From positions 1 through 49,060 of the forward strand of contig UQYT01000017.1 of NCBI GenBank assembly GCA_900545405.1: a DNA stretch of 49,060 nucleotides. Direction: 5' to 3'. Origin of the DNA: an uncultured Eubacteriales bacterium. GTDB taxonomy: Bacteria; Bacillota; Clostridia; Oscillospirales; Oscillospiraceae. The notes beneath the pieces were generated by a model. That model was not told the origin of the DNA. It worked only from the letters and a program-made list of their open reading frames with translations, and ran no database searches. The translations under genes and the position numbers were made by a program. This document shows, one piece after another, positions 15,282 to 24,174 of the stretch; position 1 is the stretch's first letter; each line of letters begins with the position of its first letter.

Positions 15282-17078
15282 GTGGATATTTTCAGCGTCA
15301 TAACCATGTTTGGCGGCCTGGCCATGTTCCTCTACGGCATGGAGGTCATGGGCGAGGGCCTCAAAAAGAGCTCGGGCGATACGCTGCGCGTTCTGCTGCA
15401 GAAGCTGACGCGGAACACCTTTACGGGACTGCTGACCGGCATGCTGGTCACGGCCATAATCCAGGCCTCCTCGGCCACCATCGTCCTGACGGTCGGCCTG
15501 CTGGCCGCGGGCATACTCACTCTGCGCCAAGCCATCAGCATAGTCATGGGCGCCAACATCGGCACCACGGTGACGGCGCAGATCATCCGCCTCATGGACA
15601 TAGAGTCCGGCGGCAACATCGTGCTCGAGATATTCAAGCCCTCTACCCTCGCTCCCGCCGCGCTGATAGTCGGCATCATCCTCGTCATGTTCGTCAAAAA
15701 GAGCAGTGTCAAGGGCCCGGGCGAGATCTGCATGGGCTTCGGCATCCTCTTCACCGGCATGATGACGATGACCAACGCCGTCGCGCCCCTCGCGGAGTCC
15801 CAGACCTTCGTGGACCTGCTCACGCGCTTTTCCGAGATGCCGGTGCTCGAGATCATCGTCGGCATGGCCGTCACCGTCATCGTTCAGAGCAGCTCCGCCG
15901 TCGTCGGCATGCTGCAGGCGCTCTCGGTCACGGGCGCCATGACCTTCCAGCTCGTATATCCGCTCATCATGGGCATCAACATAGGCACCTGCATAGTCAC
16001 CGCCTTCCTCTGCTCCCTCGGCACCTCGAGGGACGCCAAGCGCACCGGCATCGCGCACATCCTCTTCAACGTCATCGGCACGATAATGTTCATGATAGTC
16101 ATGGGCATACTCGAGCGCACCGGCGTGGTGACGGAGCTGATGGCCAAGACCGTCAACAGCGGCGACATCGCGAATTTCCAGAGCTTCTTCAACATCGCGA
16201 CGGCCATAGTGCTCCTGCCCTTCGTGAACCAGCTCATGGAGCTCTCCATAAAGCTCATCCCCGCGGACGCGGAGGAGGAGACGAAGGCCGCCGAGCTCGC
16301 CATGCTCGACGAGAAGCTGCTAGTCTCCCCGGCCCTCGCCATGGCTGAGGCCGCGGGCGCCATCGGCCGCATGGGCTCCCTGGCCTCCGAGAACATAGAC
16401 CTCTCCCTCAAGCAGCTGCACAGCTACGACGTGGGCATGACGGCCTCCATAAACGCGCGCGAGGAGCGCATCGACCGCTTTGCCGACCGCGCGGACAACT
16501 TCCTCATCAAGCTCTCCCACAGCCTCCAGAGCGAAGGCGACGACGCGCGCATGAACCTGCTGATGCAGGCCGTGCCGGACTTTGAGCGCATCGGCGACTA
16601 CGCGACGAACATAGACGAGCTGGCCGAGCGGCTGTGCGCCCAGAAGGTGACGCTCTCCGACTACGCCAAGGGCGAGCTGACCGTCATAGGCGAGGCCGTG
16701 AGCGAGATAGTCAAGCTGACGGTCAACGCCTTCACCAGCGACGACAACGCCGCGGCCCGCCGCGTGGAGCCGCTGGAGGAGGTCATAGACGACATGGTCC
16801 TGCAGCTGCGCGACAACCACACTGAGCGCCTGCGCCGCGGCATCTGCACCGTAAACGGCGGCCTGGTGTTCCTGGAGACGCTGACCTACTTGGAGCGCGC
16901 GGCGGACCAGTGCTCGAGCATCGCGCTGCTGATGCTCGCCCGAGAGAACGAGAGCATCAAGAAAAACCACCACGCCTATCTCCAGAGCCTCCACGCCGAC
17001 GGCGGCGCCGAATACGAAGCCGCCGTTGCCGAGCGGAGGAAGCAATATCTCGACCGCCTCCGCAAGGCCCCGCAATAA
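15282..17078 (+). CDS. Na+/phosphate cotransporter with C-terminal PhoU domain
   Basis: A 598-residue protein. Residues 1 to about 310 are an NptA/PNaS membrane domain with the two family repeats: GLLTGMLVTAIIQASSATIVLTVGLLAAG (about 55-83) and the matching VTVIVQSSSAVVGMLQALS in the second half, with the paired Q-S-S motifs of the transport site. Residues about 355-560 are a PhoU-like helical bundle (FERIGDYATNIDELAE and LERAADQCSSIALLML, with the E/D-xx-R/A-D metal pattern). It should import phosphate with sodium, with the PhoU part sensing or gating. The start is GTG after GGGGTG; TATAAT boxes at 15199 and 15265 may mark promoters, with poor -35 boxes. Confidence 0.92.
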   Translation: MDIFSVITMFGGLAMFLYGMEVMGEGLKKSSGDTLRVLLQKLTRNTFTGLLTGMLVTAIIQASSATIVLTVGLLAAGILTLRQAISIVMGANIGTTVTAQIIRLMDIESGGNIVLEIFKPSTLAPAALIVGIILVMFVKKSSVKGPGEICMGFGILFTGMMTMTNAVAPLAESQTFVDLLTRFSEMPVLEIIVGMAVTVIVQSSSAVVGMLQALSVTGAMTFQLVYPLIMGINIGTCIVTAFLCSLGTSRDAKRTGIAHILFNVIGTIMFMIVMGILERTGVVTELMAKTVNSGDIANFQSFFNIATAIVLLPFVNQLMELSIKLIPADAEEETKAAELAMLDEKLLVSPALAMAEAAGAIGRMGSLASENIDLSLKQLHSYDVGMTASINAREERIDRFADRADNFLIKLSHSLQSEGDDARMNLLMQAVPDFERIGDYATNIDELAERLCAQKVTLSDYAKGELTVIGEAVSEIVKLTVNAFTSDDNAAARRVEPLEEVIDDMVLQLRDNHTERLRRGICTVNGGLVFLETLTYLERAADQCSSIALLMLARENESIKKNHHAYLQSLHADGGAEYEAAVAERRKQYLDRLRKAPQ

Positions 17079-17083
17079 GCGCA

Positions 17084-17116
17084 AAAAGACCGCCCCGTCC
17101 GGGGCGGTCTTTTTTC
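17084..17116. terminator. bidirectional terminator between the Na/Pi and CDF genes
   Basis: Stem AAGACCGCCCC/GGGGCGGTCTT centred on GTCC (17097-17100), with a T-run on the plus side (from 17110) and five As at 17083-17087 giving Us on the other strand. Confidence 0.9.
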
Positions 17117-17128
17117 TTTGCATGGGGC

Positions 17129-18295
17129 TCACACGAACGGGCGGTCGATGTGGACCTTGGGGTGGGAGTTCTGCCAGAGGCTGTGCACGATGGTCTCGAG
17201 CTGGGCCTTGGCGTCGTCCTCGGTGACGGAGCTGTCGTTGGGCAGCACGGCGTCGAAGATGACGTTGGTGTGCGTCGGGCCGTCGACTATGCGGAAGTCG
17301 TGGATGGTCAGCCTCGGGTCTATGGCCTTGGCCGCCTCCGCCAGCTCCTCGCGCATGTGCGCCGTCTTGGTCCCGTCGGGGCTCACCGGGTCCATATGTA
17401 TGACCGCCGAGCAGCCGAGCTTCTGCTGGAGCTCGTACTCCGCCGTGTCTATCGCGTCGTGCAGAGCGTAGATGTCGCCGTCGCCGGGGACCTCGGCGTG
17501 CAGCGAGATCATAAGGCGGCCCGGGCCGTAGTCGTGCACGATGAGGTCGTGCACGTTCAGCACCTCGGGGTGGCTCATGACGATGTCCGTTATGTCGCGC
17601 ACCAGCTGGGGGTCGGGCGGATTGCCCAGCAGCGGGCTCAGCGTCTCCTTCGCGGCCTTGAAGCCGGAGAAGATGATGAAGATCGCCACCGCGGCGCCGC
17701 CCCAGCCGTCGATATTCACGTCCGCGAACCGCGCCAGCAGCATCGAGATGAGGACCACGCCCGTCGCTATGCAGTCGGAGAGCGAGTCCAGCGCCGTTGC
17801 GGACATGCCGGGGGAATTTATCTTGCGGCCGATGCCGCGGTTGTACGCGAACATGTAGCCCTTCACGCAGATGGACGCCACCAGCACCAGCATGGGAACC
17901 AGCCCCGCGTCCACCGGCTCCGGGGACATGATCTTGTCGATGGACTCCAGGCCCAGCTGCACGCCCACGACTATGATGATGAGCGACACAGCCACGCCGG
18001 AGAGATATTCGATGCGCCCGTGGCCGAAGGGGTGGCCCGGGTCGGGCTTCTTCGCCGCCATGCGGAAGCCCAGCAGCGTTATGACCGAGGAGCCCGCGTC
18101 CGACAGGTTGTTGAACGCGTCCGCGGTCATCGCGATGGAGCCGGACAGCCGTCCGGCCAGATATTTTCCGAGAAACAGCAGGATGTTCAGGCCTATGCCC
18201 GTCAGCGAGCACAGCATGCCGTAGGCGCGGCGCACCCCGGCGTCCGCGACCTTGTCCCTGTCGCGGATGAACAGCCTTGCAAGCAGGGTTATCAA
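17129..18295 (-). CDS. cation diffusion facilitator family metal transporter
   Basis: A 388-residue CDF protein: six membrane helices with the metal-site motifs TADAFNNLSDAGSS (about 56-69, helix 2) and ATALDSLSDCIATG (helix 5), the HPFGHGRIEYLSG loop between helices 2 and 3, and a cytoplasmic domain with VLNVHDLIVHDYGP. The tail is extended beyond the usual 300 residues by a region with HIDPV- and HDFRIVDGPTHTNV-like strands, as in the longer Mn-type members. It exports a divalent metal such as Mn or Zn against protons. The start is TTG with GGAGG seven bases upstream; no ATG fits better. Confidence 0.92.
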   Translation of the reverse strand: MITLLARLFIRDRDKVADAGVRRAYGMLCSLTGIGLNILLFLGKYLAGRLSGSIAMTADAFNNLSDAGSSVITLLGFRMAAKKPDPGHPFGHGRIEYLSGVAVSLIIIVVGVQLGLESIDKIMSPEPVDAGLVPMLVLVASICVKGYMFAYNRGIGRKINSPGMSATALDSLSDCIATGVVLISMLLARFADVNIDGWGGAAVAIFIIFSGFKAAKETLSPLLGNPPDPQLVRDITDIVMSHPEVLNVHDLIVHDYGPGRLMISLHAEVPGDGDIYALHDAIDTAEYELQQKLGCSAVIHMDPVSPDGTKTAHMREELAEAAKAIDPRLTIHDFRIVDGPTHTNVIFDAVLPNDSSVTEDDAKAQLETIVHSLWQNSHPKVHIDRPFV

Positions 18296-18317
18296 GTTCT
18301 AACCTCCCCAATACGCC

Positions 18318-18341
18318 GAAAACGGCCCCGAACTGAGGCCG
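18318..18341 (-). terminator. weak terminator after the Mrp-like gene
   Basis: Minus strand stem CGGCCTC/GGGGCCG (18341-18335 with 18329-18323, one G-U) followed by TTTTC, 30 bases after the stop codon. Confidence 0.5.
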
Positions 18342-18371
18342 CTTCCGGTGCTTTTGATTTAATTCGGACCC

Positions 18372-19199
18372 TCAATAGGCCCCGCGCTCGATGTAGTCGG
18401 CAAGCTCCGTGAGTTCCGGCACCTTGAGCGACTCTATCTGGCCCGCGTCGCAGGCGGCGGCGTAGGCGGGATCGATGGGCAGCTTCGCCACGTGCTCTAT
18501 GCCGAAGCGCTTCGCCGTCTCGTCGATGTGGCTCTCGCCGAAGACGCTGTGCCGCTTGCCGCAGTCGGGGCAGACGTAGTAGCTCATGTTCTCCACGAGG
18601 CCGAGCACGCGCTTGTTCATCAGGCCGGCCATGTTCACGGCCTTTTCGACTATCATGCCGACGAGCTCCTGGGGGCTGGCCACGACGACAAGGCCGTTCA
18701 CCGGCAGGGACTGGAACACGGTCAGCGGCACGTCGCCCGTTCCGGGGGGCATGTCGACAAACATGTAGTCCACGTCGTTCCAGATGACGTCGGTCCAGAA
18801 CTGCTCGACGGCGCCGGCGATGACGGGGCCGCGCCAGACCACCGGGTCGGTCTCCTTCGGCAGCAGGACGTTCATGCTCATCATCTGAATGCCGGTCTTG
18901 GTCTCGACGGGCAGGATGAAGTTCTCGCCGCCGCGGGCGCCCTCGTGCACTCCGAAGAGCTGGGGGATGGAGGGGCCGGTGATGTCCGCGTCCAGCACGG
19001 CGGCGCGGTGGCCGCGGCGCTGCATCTCGCAGGCGAGCAGGCTGGTGACGAGGCTCTTGCCTACGCCGCCCTTGCCGCTGACAACGGCGATGACGCGGCC
19101 GACGGCAGCGCCCTCGTGCAGGGGCTTGAGAAAGCTCTGCTGGCGGCTCTCACAGTTTTCGCCGCAGGAGGAGCAGTCGTGATTGCAATTTTCGCTCAT
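18372..19199 (-). CDS. Mrp/NBP35-family Fe-S carrier ATPase
   Basis: A 275-residue P-loop protein. The N-terminus has a cysteine cluster CNHDCSSCGENC (about 4-15), then the deviant Walker A SGKGGVGKS (about 41-49), the switch region DADITGPSIP, MSMNVLLP, the Walker B-like DYMFVDMPPGTGD, and a CxxC pair YYVCPDC that bridges the Fe-S cluster in the dimer. The start at 19199 is chosen because GAGGT lies seven bases upstream; the frame continues eight codons further. Expected role: assembly and delivery of [4Fe-4S] clusters. Confidence 0.93.
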   Translation of the reverse strand: MSENCNHDCSSCGENCESRQQSFLKPLHEGAAVGRVIAVVSGKGGVGKSLVTSLLACEMQRRGHRAAVLDADITGPSIPQLFGVHEGARGGENFILPVETKTGIQMMSMNVLLPKETDPVVWRGPVIAGAVEQFWTDVIWNDVDYMFVDMPPGTGDVPLTVFQSLPVNGLVVVASPQELVGMIVEKAVNMAGLMNKRVLGLVENMSYYVCPDCGKRHSVFGESHIDETAKRFGIEHVAKLPIDPAYAAACDAGQIESLKVPELTELADYIERGAY

Positions 19200-19243
19200 T
19201 ATTTCTACCTCTTTTGCAAACAATAGTTTCAGTCAGTACCGAT

Positions 19244-19271
19244 ATTATATCCCAACTTTTAAATAAGTCAA
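19244..19271 (-). promoter_or_regulatory. promoter of the Mrp-like gene
   Basis: Minus strand: TTGACT (19271-19266), 16-base spacer, TATAAT (19249-19244). It overlaps the stop codon of the upstream M14 peptidase gene. Confidence 0.75.
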
Positions 19272-20149
19272 CATCCGAGGACCGCCTGAGCCAGCAGAGC
19301 CCGCACATCCGGGTAAATGACGTCGATGTCGGAATATGGGAGCGGGTTTTCGCCCTCGCCGCACTCGACGGTGTAGCCCGGGCGGTCGTACTCGAGGATG
19401 AACCAGTCCTTGTAGCCCGCGTAGCCGGAGGCGTAGGGCGTATCCTCCAGCGCGTAGCCCGAGGCGGCGGCCATGGCCTCGCCGCACGACTCGGCCCCAG
19501 GAGGCGTGAGGTCGAGGTAGCGCCAGTAGATGACCCGGCCCTGGGTGTGCAGCGCGACGACGAGGTCGGGCGACACCCGTTTTGTCAGCCGGTAGAGCGC
19601 GCGGCTCTCGGGCGCGCAGAGCGGCGCCGAGCCCACGTAATCGCGCGGCGCGGGCCGGTCCCAGCCGGCGGCATACTTTATCTCCTTTGCCTCCTCCCAG
19701 CCCGCGGGGTACTGGAGATTCAGGTCCACGCCGCGGATGTTGGCCTTCCAGCCGTCCGGGAAGGGCAACGCCGGGAACTGCTCCGCTATGCGCCGCGCGT
19801 TTTCATAGAGCGCGCCGGACGCGAGCTGGCCCGTCACGAGGCTCACGCCGTCCGGGTTCACCAGCGGCGCGAACCACACGCGCGTGTCGTCCAGCGCCCC
19901 CGGCCAGACCCCCGCGGCCAGCTCCCCGGCAAAGCGCATCAGCAGCGGCGCCGTTATCCACTCGTTGGCGTGGTGCGCCGCCGTGAGCAGCACCCGCCGC
20001 CCGCCGCTCCGGCCCATGGCGAACCAGCGCAGCGCCGCCCCCGCGACGCTCCGGCCGTATATCCCCGCCGCGCCGTTCGGCCCCCGCGAGGCCGTCCGCA
20101 ACACCTGCTCCCCTATGTTCCGCGGACTCCATTCCGTCGAATTTTTCAT
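19268..20149 (-). CDS. M14-family zinc carboxypeptidase (gamma-D-Glu-DAP endopeptidase-like)
   Basis: A 293-residue M14 peptidase with the zinc ligands HANE (H60, E63) and H201 in VVALHTQG, the substrate-carboxylate region NPDGVSL and GVDLNLQYPAGW, and the likely catalytic Glu in YTVECGEGENPLP (about E262). This pattern is that of gamma-D-glutamyl-(L)-meso-diaminopimelate peptidases acting on cell-wall peptides. There is no signal peptide, so it may recycle muropeptides in the cytoplasm or act during sporulation, as ENP1 of Lysinibacillus does. The neighbouring divergent spoIVB makes the latter attractive but unproven. AAAGGAAAA precedes the ATG. Confidence 0.87.
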   Translation of the reverse strand: MKNSTEWSPRNIGEQVLRTASRGPNGAAGIYGRSVAGAALRWFAMGRSGGRRVLLTAAHHANEWITAPLLMRFAGELAAGVWPGALDDTRVWFAPLVNPDGVSLVTGQLASGALYENARRIAEQFPALPFPDGWKANIRGVDLNLQYPAGWEEAKEIKYAAGWDRPAPRDYVGSAPLCAPESRALYRLTKRVSPDLVVALHTQGRVIYWRYLDLTPPGAESCGEAMAAASGYALEDTPYASGYAGYKDWFILEYDRPGYTVECGEGENPLPYSDIDVIYPDVRALLAQAVLGC

Positions 20150-20337
20150 GGCTCAATTTTCCTTTCGCTCAAACTTCCCGCGCTATAATGGTATCTCGCC
20201 GAGGTGGGAATGATGCATGAAAAAACCGCCTTTAATTTTCGGAGCCCGGCACATAATGATAGAGCCGAAGCAGTGCGGATGAAAAAATTTTTCCGCATAC
20301 GCGGGGCGGAAAAAGAGCGGGGGGAGAAGAGAAAGAG

Positions 20338-21363
20338 ATGGAAAAAACGAGAAGGATATGCCCTCGGGCAGCGCTGTCGCTGCTGCTGGCGCTATCGGTG
20401 CTGGCAGCGCCGGCGCTGGCCGAGGGCACGAGGGAGCTTGTGCCCGTGGGCCGGACCGTGGGCATAGAGGCTTCGACGGACGGGCTGCTGGTGGTCTCGC
20501 TCTCCGAGGTGGAGACGGCGGAGGGCAAGGTCAGTCCGGCGGCGGAGGGCGGCATACAGCCCGGAGACATGATAGTCCGGCTGGGAAACTGCGAGGTCTC
20601 GACCTCGGAGGACTTTGCAAAGGCCGCGGCCTGCCTTGACGGCAGCCCCGTGGCGGTGCAGCTCATGCGCGGCGGCGAGCTCATACAGTACACGGTGACG
20701 CCCGCGCTCTCGGCCGAGGACGGCTGCTGGCGGCTGGGGCTCTGGCTGCGCGACGGCATAGCGGGCATAGGCACCGTGACGTTTTACGACCCCGAGACGG
20801 GCCTCTTCGGCGCGCTGGGCCACAGCATAAACGACGCGGACACGGGCGTGCTGCTGCCTTTGGGCGAGGGCTTCATCACGACGGCGACAGTGTCCGACGT
20901 GCTCAAGGGCGAAAAGGGCCGCGCTGGCGAGCTGCACGGGGCCTTTGACACCGGCTCGCGCCTCGGCTGCGTGCAGCAGAACACGCCGAGCGGCATCTTC
21001 GGCACTACCGACTGCGGCTTTGCCGGAACGGCCGTCCCCGTGGCGGCGGACGAGGAGATAGAAAATGGCCCGGCGACGATACTCGCCAACGTAGCGGACA
21101 GCGAGGTGCGCGAGTACTCCGTGGAGATCTCCCGCGCGCAGAGCGGCGGGCGGCTGATGGTGACCGTGACCGACCCGGCCCTGCTGGCCGCGACGGGCGG
21201 CATAGTGCAGGGCATGTCGGGCAGCCCGATACTGCAAAACGGCAAGCTCTGCGGCGCCGTGACGCACGTGCTCATCTCGGACCCGACCCGGGGTTACGGC
21301 ATCACGATAAGCTCCATGCTCTCCGCCGCCGAGAGCGCCCAGACGATGGCCATCGCGGCCTGA
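20338..21363 (+). CDS. spoIVB: SpoIVB-type serine peptidase with PDZ domain
   Basis: A 341-residue protein with a signal sequence ending around ALAEG (about 30), a PDZ domain (about 40-125, with GGIQPGDMIVRLGN), and an S55 peptidase domain. The triad reads H162 in GALGHSI, D279 in VTDPALL and S294 in GMSGSPI, with the spacing of the B. subtilis enzyme. In sporulation SpoIVB is secreted from the forespore and triggers pro-sigma-K processing. The sequence upstream holds an inverted repeat (20274-20297) but no convincing vegetative or sigma-G promoter. It marks the organism as a probable spore former. Confidence 0.92.
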   Translation: MEKTRRICPRAALSLLLALSVLAAPALAEGTRELVPVGRTVGIEASTDGLLVVSLSEVETAEGKVSPAAEGGIQPGDMIVRLGNCEVSTSEDFAKAAACLDGSPVAVQLMRGGELIQYTVTPALSAEDGCWRLGLWLRDGIAGIGTVTFYDPETGLFGALGHSINDADTGVLLPLGEGFITTATVSDVLKGEKGRAGELHGAFDTGSRLGCVQQNTPSGIFGTTDCGFAGTAVPVAADEEIENGPATILANVADSEVREYSVEISRAQSGGRLMVTVTDPALLAATGGIVQGMSGSPILQNGKLCGAVTHVLISDPTRGYGITISSMLSAAESAQTMAIAA

Positions 21364-21368
21364 CAAAC

Positions 21369-21402
21369 GACAAGGGGCGCACCGAAGGGCGCGCCCCTTG
21401 TC
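21369..21402. terminator. U-less hairpin between spoIVB and the reductase gene
   Basis: A 12-bp perfect stem GACAAGGGGCGC/GCGCCCCTTGTC (21369-21380 with 21391-21402). It lies between convergent genes where a bidirectional terminator is expected, but neither side has a T-run. Confidence 0.6.
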
Positions 21403-21413
21403 ATATAGTGGGC

Positions 21414-22034
21414 TTATCGTATGAAGTTCGTGCGCTTGTCGAGCTCGGCTGTGGGCGGCTCGATGCCGGCGGCACGGCCGGCCTCTATGCAGCGGAGCAG
21501 CCAGGCCATGTTGCGGGCAAGGTTGCGCGCGGTCTGCATGCCCTCGGCGTCCTCGGCGGCATCCGCGGCGCGGGCGCCGTGGACCATGTTCCAGTAGGTG
21601 GAGGACACGATCGGCATCTCGGAGATGGTGAAGTACTTGTTGATGACGTCCAGCGTGGCGGTGGTGCCGGCGCGGCGCGCGCTGGTGAAGGCCGCCGCGG
21701 GCTTGTGGGCAAAGCGGTCCGCGCCCGCGAAGAACATGCGGTCCAGGAAGGCCAGCAGCGCCCCGGCGGGCGAGGCGTAGTGCACCGGCGTGCCGACGAT
21801 GAGGCCGTCCGCCGCGGCGAGGGCCTCTATGGCCTCGTTCACGCCGTCGTTTATGACGCAGCGGCCGGTCTTGGCGCAGCCGCCGCAGGCCCGGCAGCCC
21901 GAAAACGGACCGGCGCCGAGGTTGATGAGCTCCGTCTCCACGCCGCATTCGGAGAGCGTGCGCGCGACCTCGTCGAGCGCCGCCCGTGTGCAGCCGTGTT
22001 CGTGCGGGCTGCCGTTTATGAGCAGAACTTTCAT
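21414..22034 (-). CDS. flavodoxin-like NAD(P)H-dependent FMN reductase
   Basis: A 206-residue protein of the NADPH-dependent FMN reductase / iron-sulfur flavoprotein type: MKVLLINGSPHEHGCTRAAL (phosphate-binding loop), a CRACGGCAKTGRCV cysteine cluster (about 46-59), and VGTPVHYASPAGALLAFLDR for the isoalloxazine side. The cysteines suit an Fe-S cluster or disulphide, as in multimeric flavodoxin family members. AAGGAGG precedes the ATG. It lies four bases after the EEP-family gene and is probably cotranscribed. Substrate unknown. Confidence 0.88.
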   Translation of the reverse strand: MKVLLINGSPHEHGCTRAALDEVARTLSECGVETELINLGAGPFSGCRACGGCAKTGRCVINDGVNEAIEALAAADGLIVGTPVHYASPAGALLAFLDRMFFAGADRFAHKPAAAFTSARRAGTTATLDVINKYFTISEMPIVSSTYWNMVHGARAADAAEDAEGMQTARNLARNMAWLLRCIEAGRAAGIEPPTAELDKRTNFIR

Positions 22035-22038
22035 TTTA

Positions 22039-23103
22039 TCAAACCTCCTTAAAGCCTATCTCAACGACCACGGGGTTGTGGTCGGAGTATTTGAAGCCGA
22101 GGCTCTGGGTCTCGACGCTTCTGACTTCTATGTTCGGCGAGACGATGAAGCCGTCGAGCACGTAGCGCTGGCTGGTCTGCGCGTCGTAGGGCTCGTCGAG
22201 CAGGCGGCAGGTGGGCGAGCTGTCGTCATATACATAGCTCCAGCCCTCGGGCAGGCTCTCGGCCTCCAGCACGCCGGGGGTCCAGGCCTCGCCCGCGCGT
22301 ATGGGCCACTTGTCGAGCGTGCCGGGGAAGGTCTGGTTGAAGTCGCCGCCCGCGATGACGTAGTTGCCCTCGGCATACTCGCTCTCGAGGATGTCGAAGA
22401 GCATCGCCGTCTGCGCGGCCTTGCCCTCGCCGTCGTCATAGGCCTCGAGGTGGAGGTTCACGACGACCAGCTCCTTATCGAGGTCCGGGATGTGGTAGCG
22501 GCTCACGAGCAGGCAGCGCTTGAGGTTCGCGGTGCGCACCGGCCAGGAGAAGGGGCAGGGCAGCGCTATGCGTTCCGCCGAGCCGCCCTGGACGGCGTAG
22601 TCCGCGGTGGTGAGTATGCCGCTGTTGACCTTGCCTATCGGCGGCCAGGGGAAGGGCACGAAGGGGCAGGAGTAGTTGAGCGCGTAGACCGAGGAGTGGG
22701 CGTTCCGGCCCTCGGAGAAGCTCCGCATCTCGTTCGTGCCGTAGCTGCGGGTGGAGTTTTCGTCCACCTCCTGGAGGAGGTAGATGTCGGCGTCCAGCTC
22801 GTCGAGAGTGGAGGACACGCCGTTGAGATAGGTGTCAAAGTCCTCGCGCTCAGGCTTGCCGTCGCCCGTGCCGCCGTCCATGACAAAGTCCTCGTTCTCG
22901 CCGAGGCCGCAGTAGCCGACGTTCCAGGTGACGAGGCGGACCGTGTCGCCGATGCTCTCCGGTTCGCCCAGGGTGTTCGCGCTTATGTACTCCACGTCGT
23001 TCGGCCTGTACTCCGTCGCCGTGAGGAAGCCCACGAGCCCGCCCGCCGCGACGACGATGACGAGCACGATTATGAGCAGGACTTTGAGCAGCTTTTTTGC
23101 CAT
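22039..23103 (-). CDS. membrane-anchored endonuclease/exonuclease/phosphatase family protein
   Basis: A 354-residue protein with an N-terminal anchor (KVLLIIVLVIVVAAGGLVGF, about 7-26) and an outward EEP domain: LVTWNVGYCG (metal Asn), LLQEVDEN (catalytic Glu), LVVVNLHLEA, IAGGDFNQTF (D and N pair) and the final SDHNPVVVEIGF with the catalytic Asp-His. Members hydrolyse phosphodiesters such as DNA or sphingomyelin-like lipids; an exposed enzyme would favour external DNA or lipids. AGGAGGCGG precedes the ATG. Confidence 0.87.
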   Translation of the reverse strand: MAKKLLKVLLIIVLVIVVAAGGLVGFLTATEYRPNDVEYISANTLGEPESIGDTVRLVTWNVGYCGLGENEDFVMDGGTGDGKPEREDFDTYLNGVSSTLDELDADIYLLQEVDENSTRSYGTNEMRSFSEGRNAHSSVYALNYSCPFVPFPWPPIGKVNSGILTTADYAVQGGSAERIALPCPFSWPVRTANLKRCLLVSRYHIPDLDKELVVVNLHLEAYDDGEGKAAQTAMLFDILESEYAEGNYVIAGGDFNQTFPGTLDKWPIRAGEAWTPGVLEAESLPEGWSYVYDDSSPTCRLLDEPYDAQTSQRYVLDGFIVSPNIEVRSVETQSLGFKYSDHNPVVVEIGFKEV

Positions 23104-23130
23104 TTCTCCGCCTCCTGTGTTTTTTATATA

Positions 23131-24108
23131 TCAGATGTAATAGCGGTAGACCCCGTTGTCGAGCTCGCGGCGGACGCGGTCGCGCACCAGCAGATACTCC
23201 AGGTGCGCCGCCGTCTCGCCTACGGCGAACCACTTCTGCTGCAGCGGGAAGTCCGCCCAGGAGGGGCTCTTGCCGTGGACGCGCCAGGTCATGAGCCCGG
23301 AGAGCTCGTAGGCCGTGAGCTTCGGGTTCTTCTCGAGTATGCCTATCATCTCGCGTATCCTCGCGCCGTGGTGCTCGATTATCTTGCCGACGCGCTCGGC
23401 CATGGTGCCGGAGACGCCGCGGTGCGCGGGCAGGGGCAGGCGCACGTCGAAGATGCTGATGTCCATGAGGCTGTGCACATAGGTGCCCAGCGGGTCGGAA
23501 AAGCCCAGCCAGGTGGTGATGTTCGGCGTGATGTCGAAGAGGACGTGGTCGCCCAGGAACATGACCTTGGCGTCGGGGTCGTAGAGGCAGATGTGGCCGG
23601 GGGTGTGGCCCGGCGTCATGATGACGCGCAGCCGGCGGCCGCCGTACTCGAGCACGTCGCCCTCGTCGACATAGGTGTTGTCCATGGGCTGGACGCTGTT
23701 GTACTTGCGCATCGGCGAATCGCGCAGGAAGGCCGTCTCGTCCAGGGAGAAGCCCTGGAGCGTGTATTCCTCGGTGCGGTGCGTGTTCGCGCTGCGCTGG
23801 AATTCGCGCAGGCGCCGGCTGTCCTCGCGGCTCATGAAGATCTTGCTGTTGGGCCCGGCGAGCTCGGGCGCGAGGCCCGTGTGGTCGGAGTGCAGGTGGG
23901 TCAGGCAGATGTCCGTATTATCCATGCTGACGCCCAGCTCCGCGAGCCCGCCGAGCAGCGCTTCGCGGCACTCGTCGCGCCGAAAGCCCGTGTCTATGAG
24001 CAGGCTGCGCTTGTCGTCCTTGATGAGGTAGGCGTTCAGATTGCGCAGCGGGTTGTCCGGCAGAGGGACGAATATGCTGTAAATGTTGCCTTCAATGTGT
24101 GTATACAT
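23131..24108 (-). CDS. MBL-fold metallo-hydrolase
   Basis: A 325-residue metallo-beta-lactamase fold protein: SLLIDTGF, the zinc motif THLHSDHTG (about 71-79), TPGHTPGHICLY with the next His, LGDHVLFDI with the bridging Asp, and LPAHRG near the C-terminus. About 90 further residues resemble the winged-helix tail found in LACTB2-like hydrolases. Substrate not predictable. CGGAGAGAG precedes the ATG, and the gene is separated from the EEP gene by 27 bases. Confidence 0.88.
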   Translation of the reverse strand: MYTHIEGNIYSIFVPLPDNPLRNLNAYLIKDDKRSLLIDTGFRRDECREALLGGLAELGVSMDNTDICLTHLHSDHTGLAPELAGPNSKIFMSREDSRRLREFQRSANTHRTEEYTLQGFSLDETAFLRDSPMRKYNSVQPMDNTYVDEGDVLEYGGRRLRVIMTPGHTPGHICLYDPDAKVMFLGDHVLFDITPNITTWLGFSDPLGTYVHSLMDISIFDVRLPLPAHRGVSGTMAERVGKIIEHHGARIREMIGILEKNPKLTAYELSGLMTWRVHGKSPSWADFPLQQKWFAVGETAAHLEYLLVRDRVRRELDNGVYRYYI

Positions 24109-24174
24109 GTTCTCTCTCCGTTGCAGAATAATATCCCATATATATTACCACACATCCCACGCCGATTACAGCCC

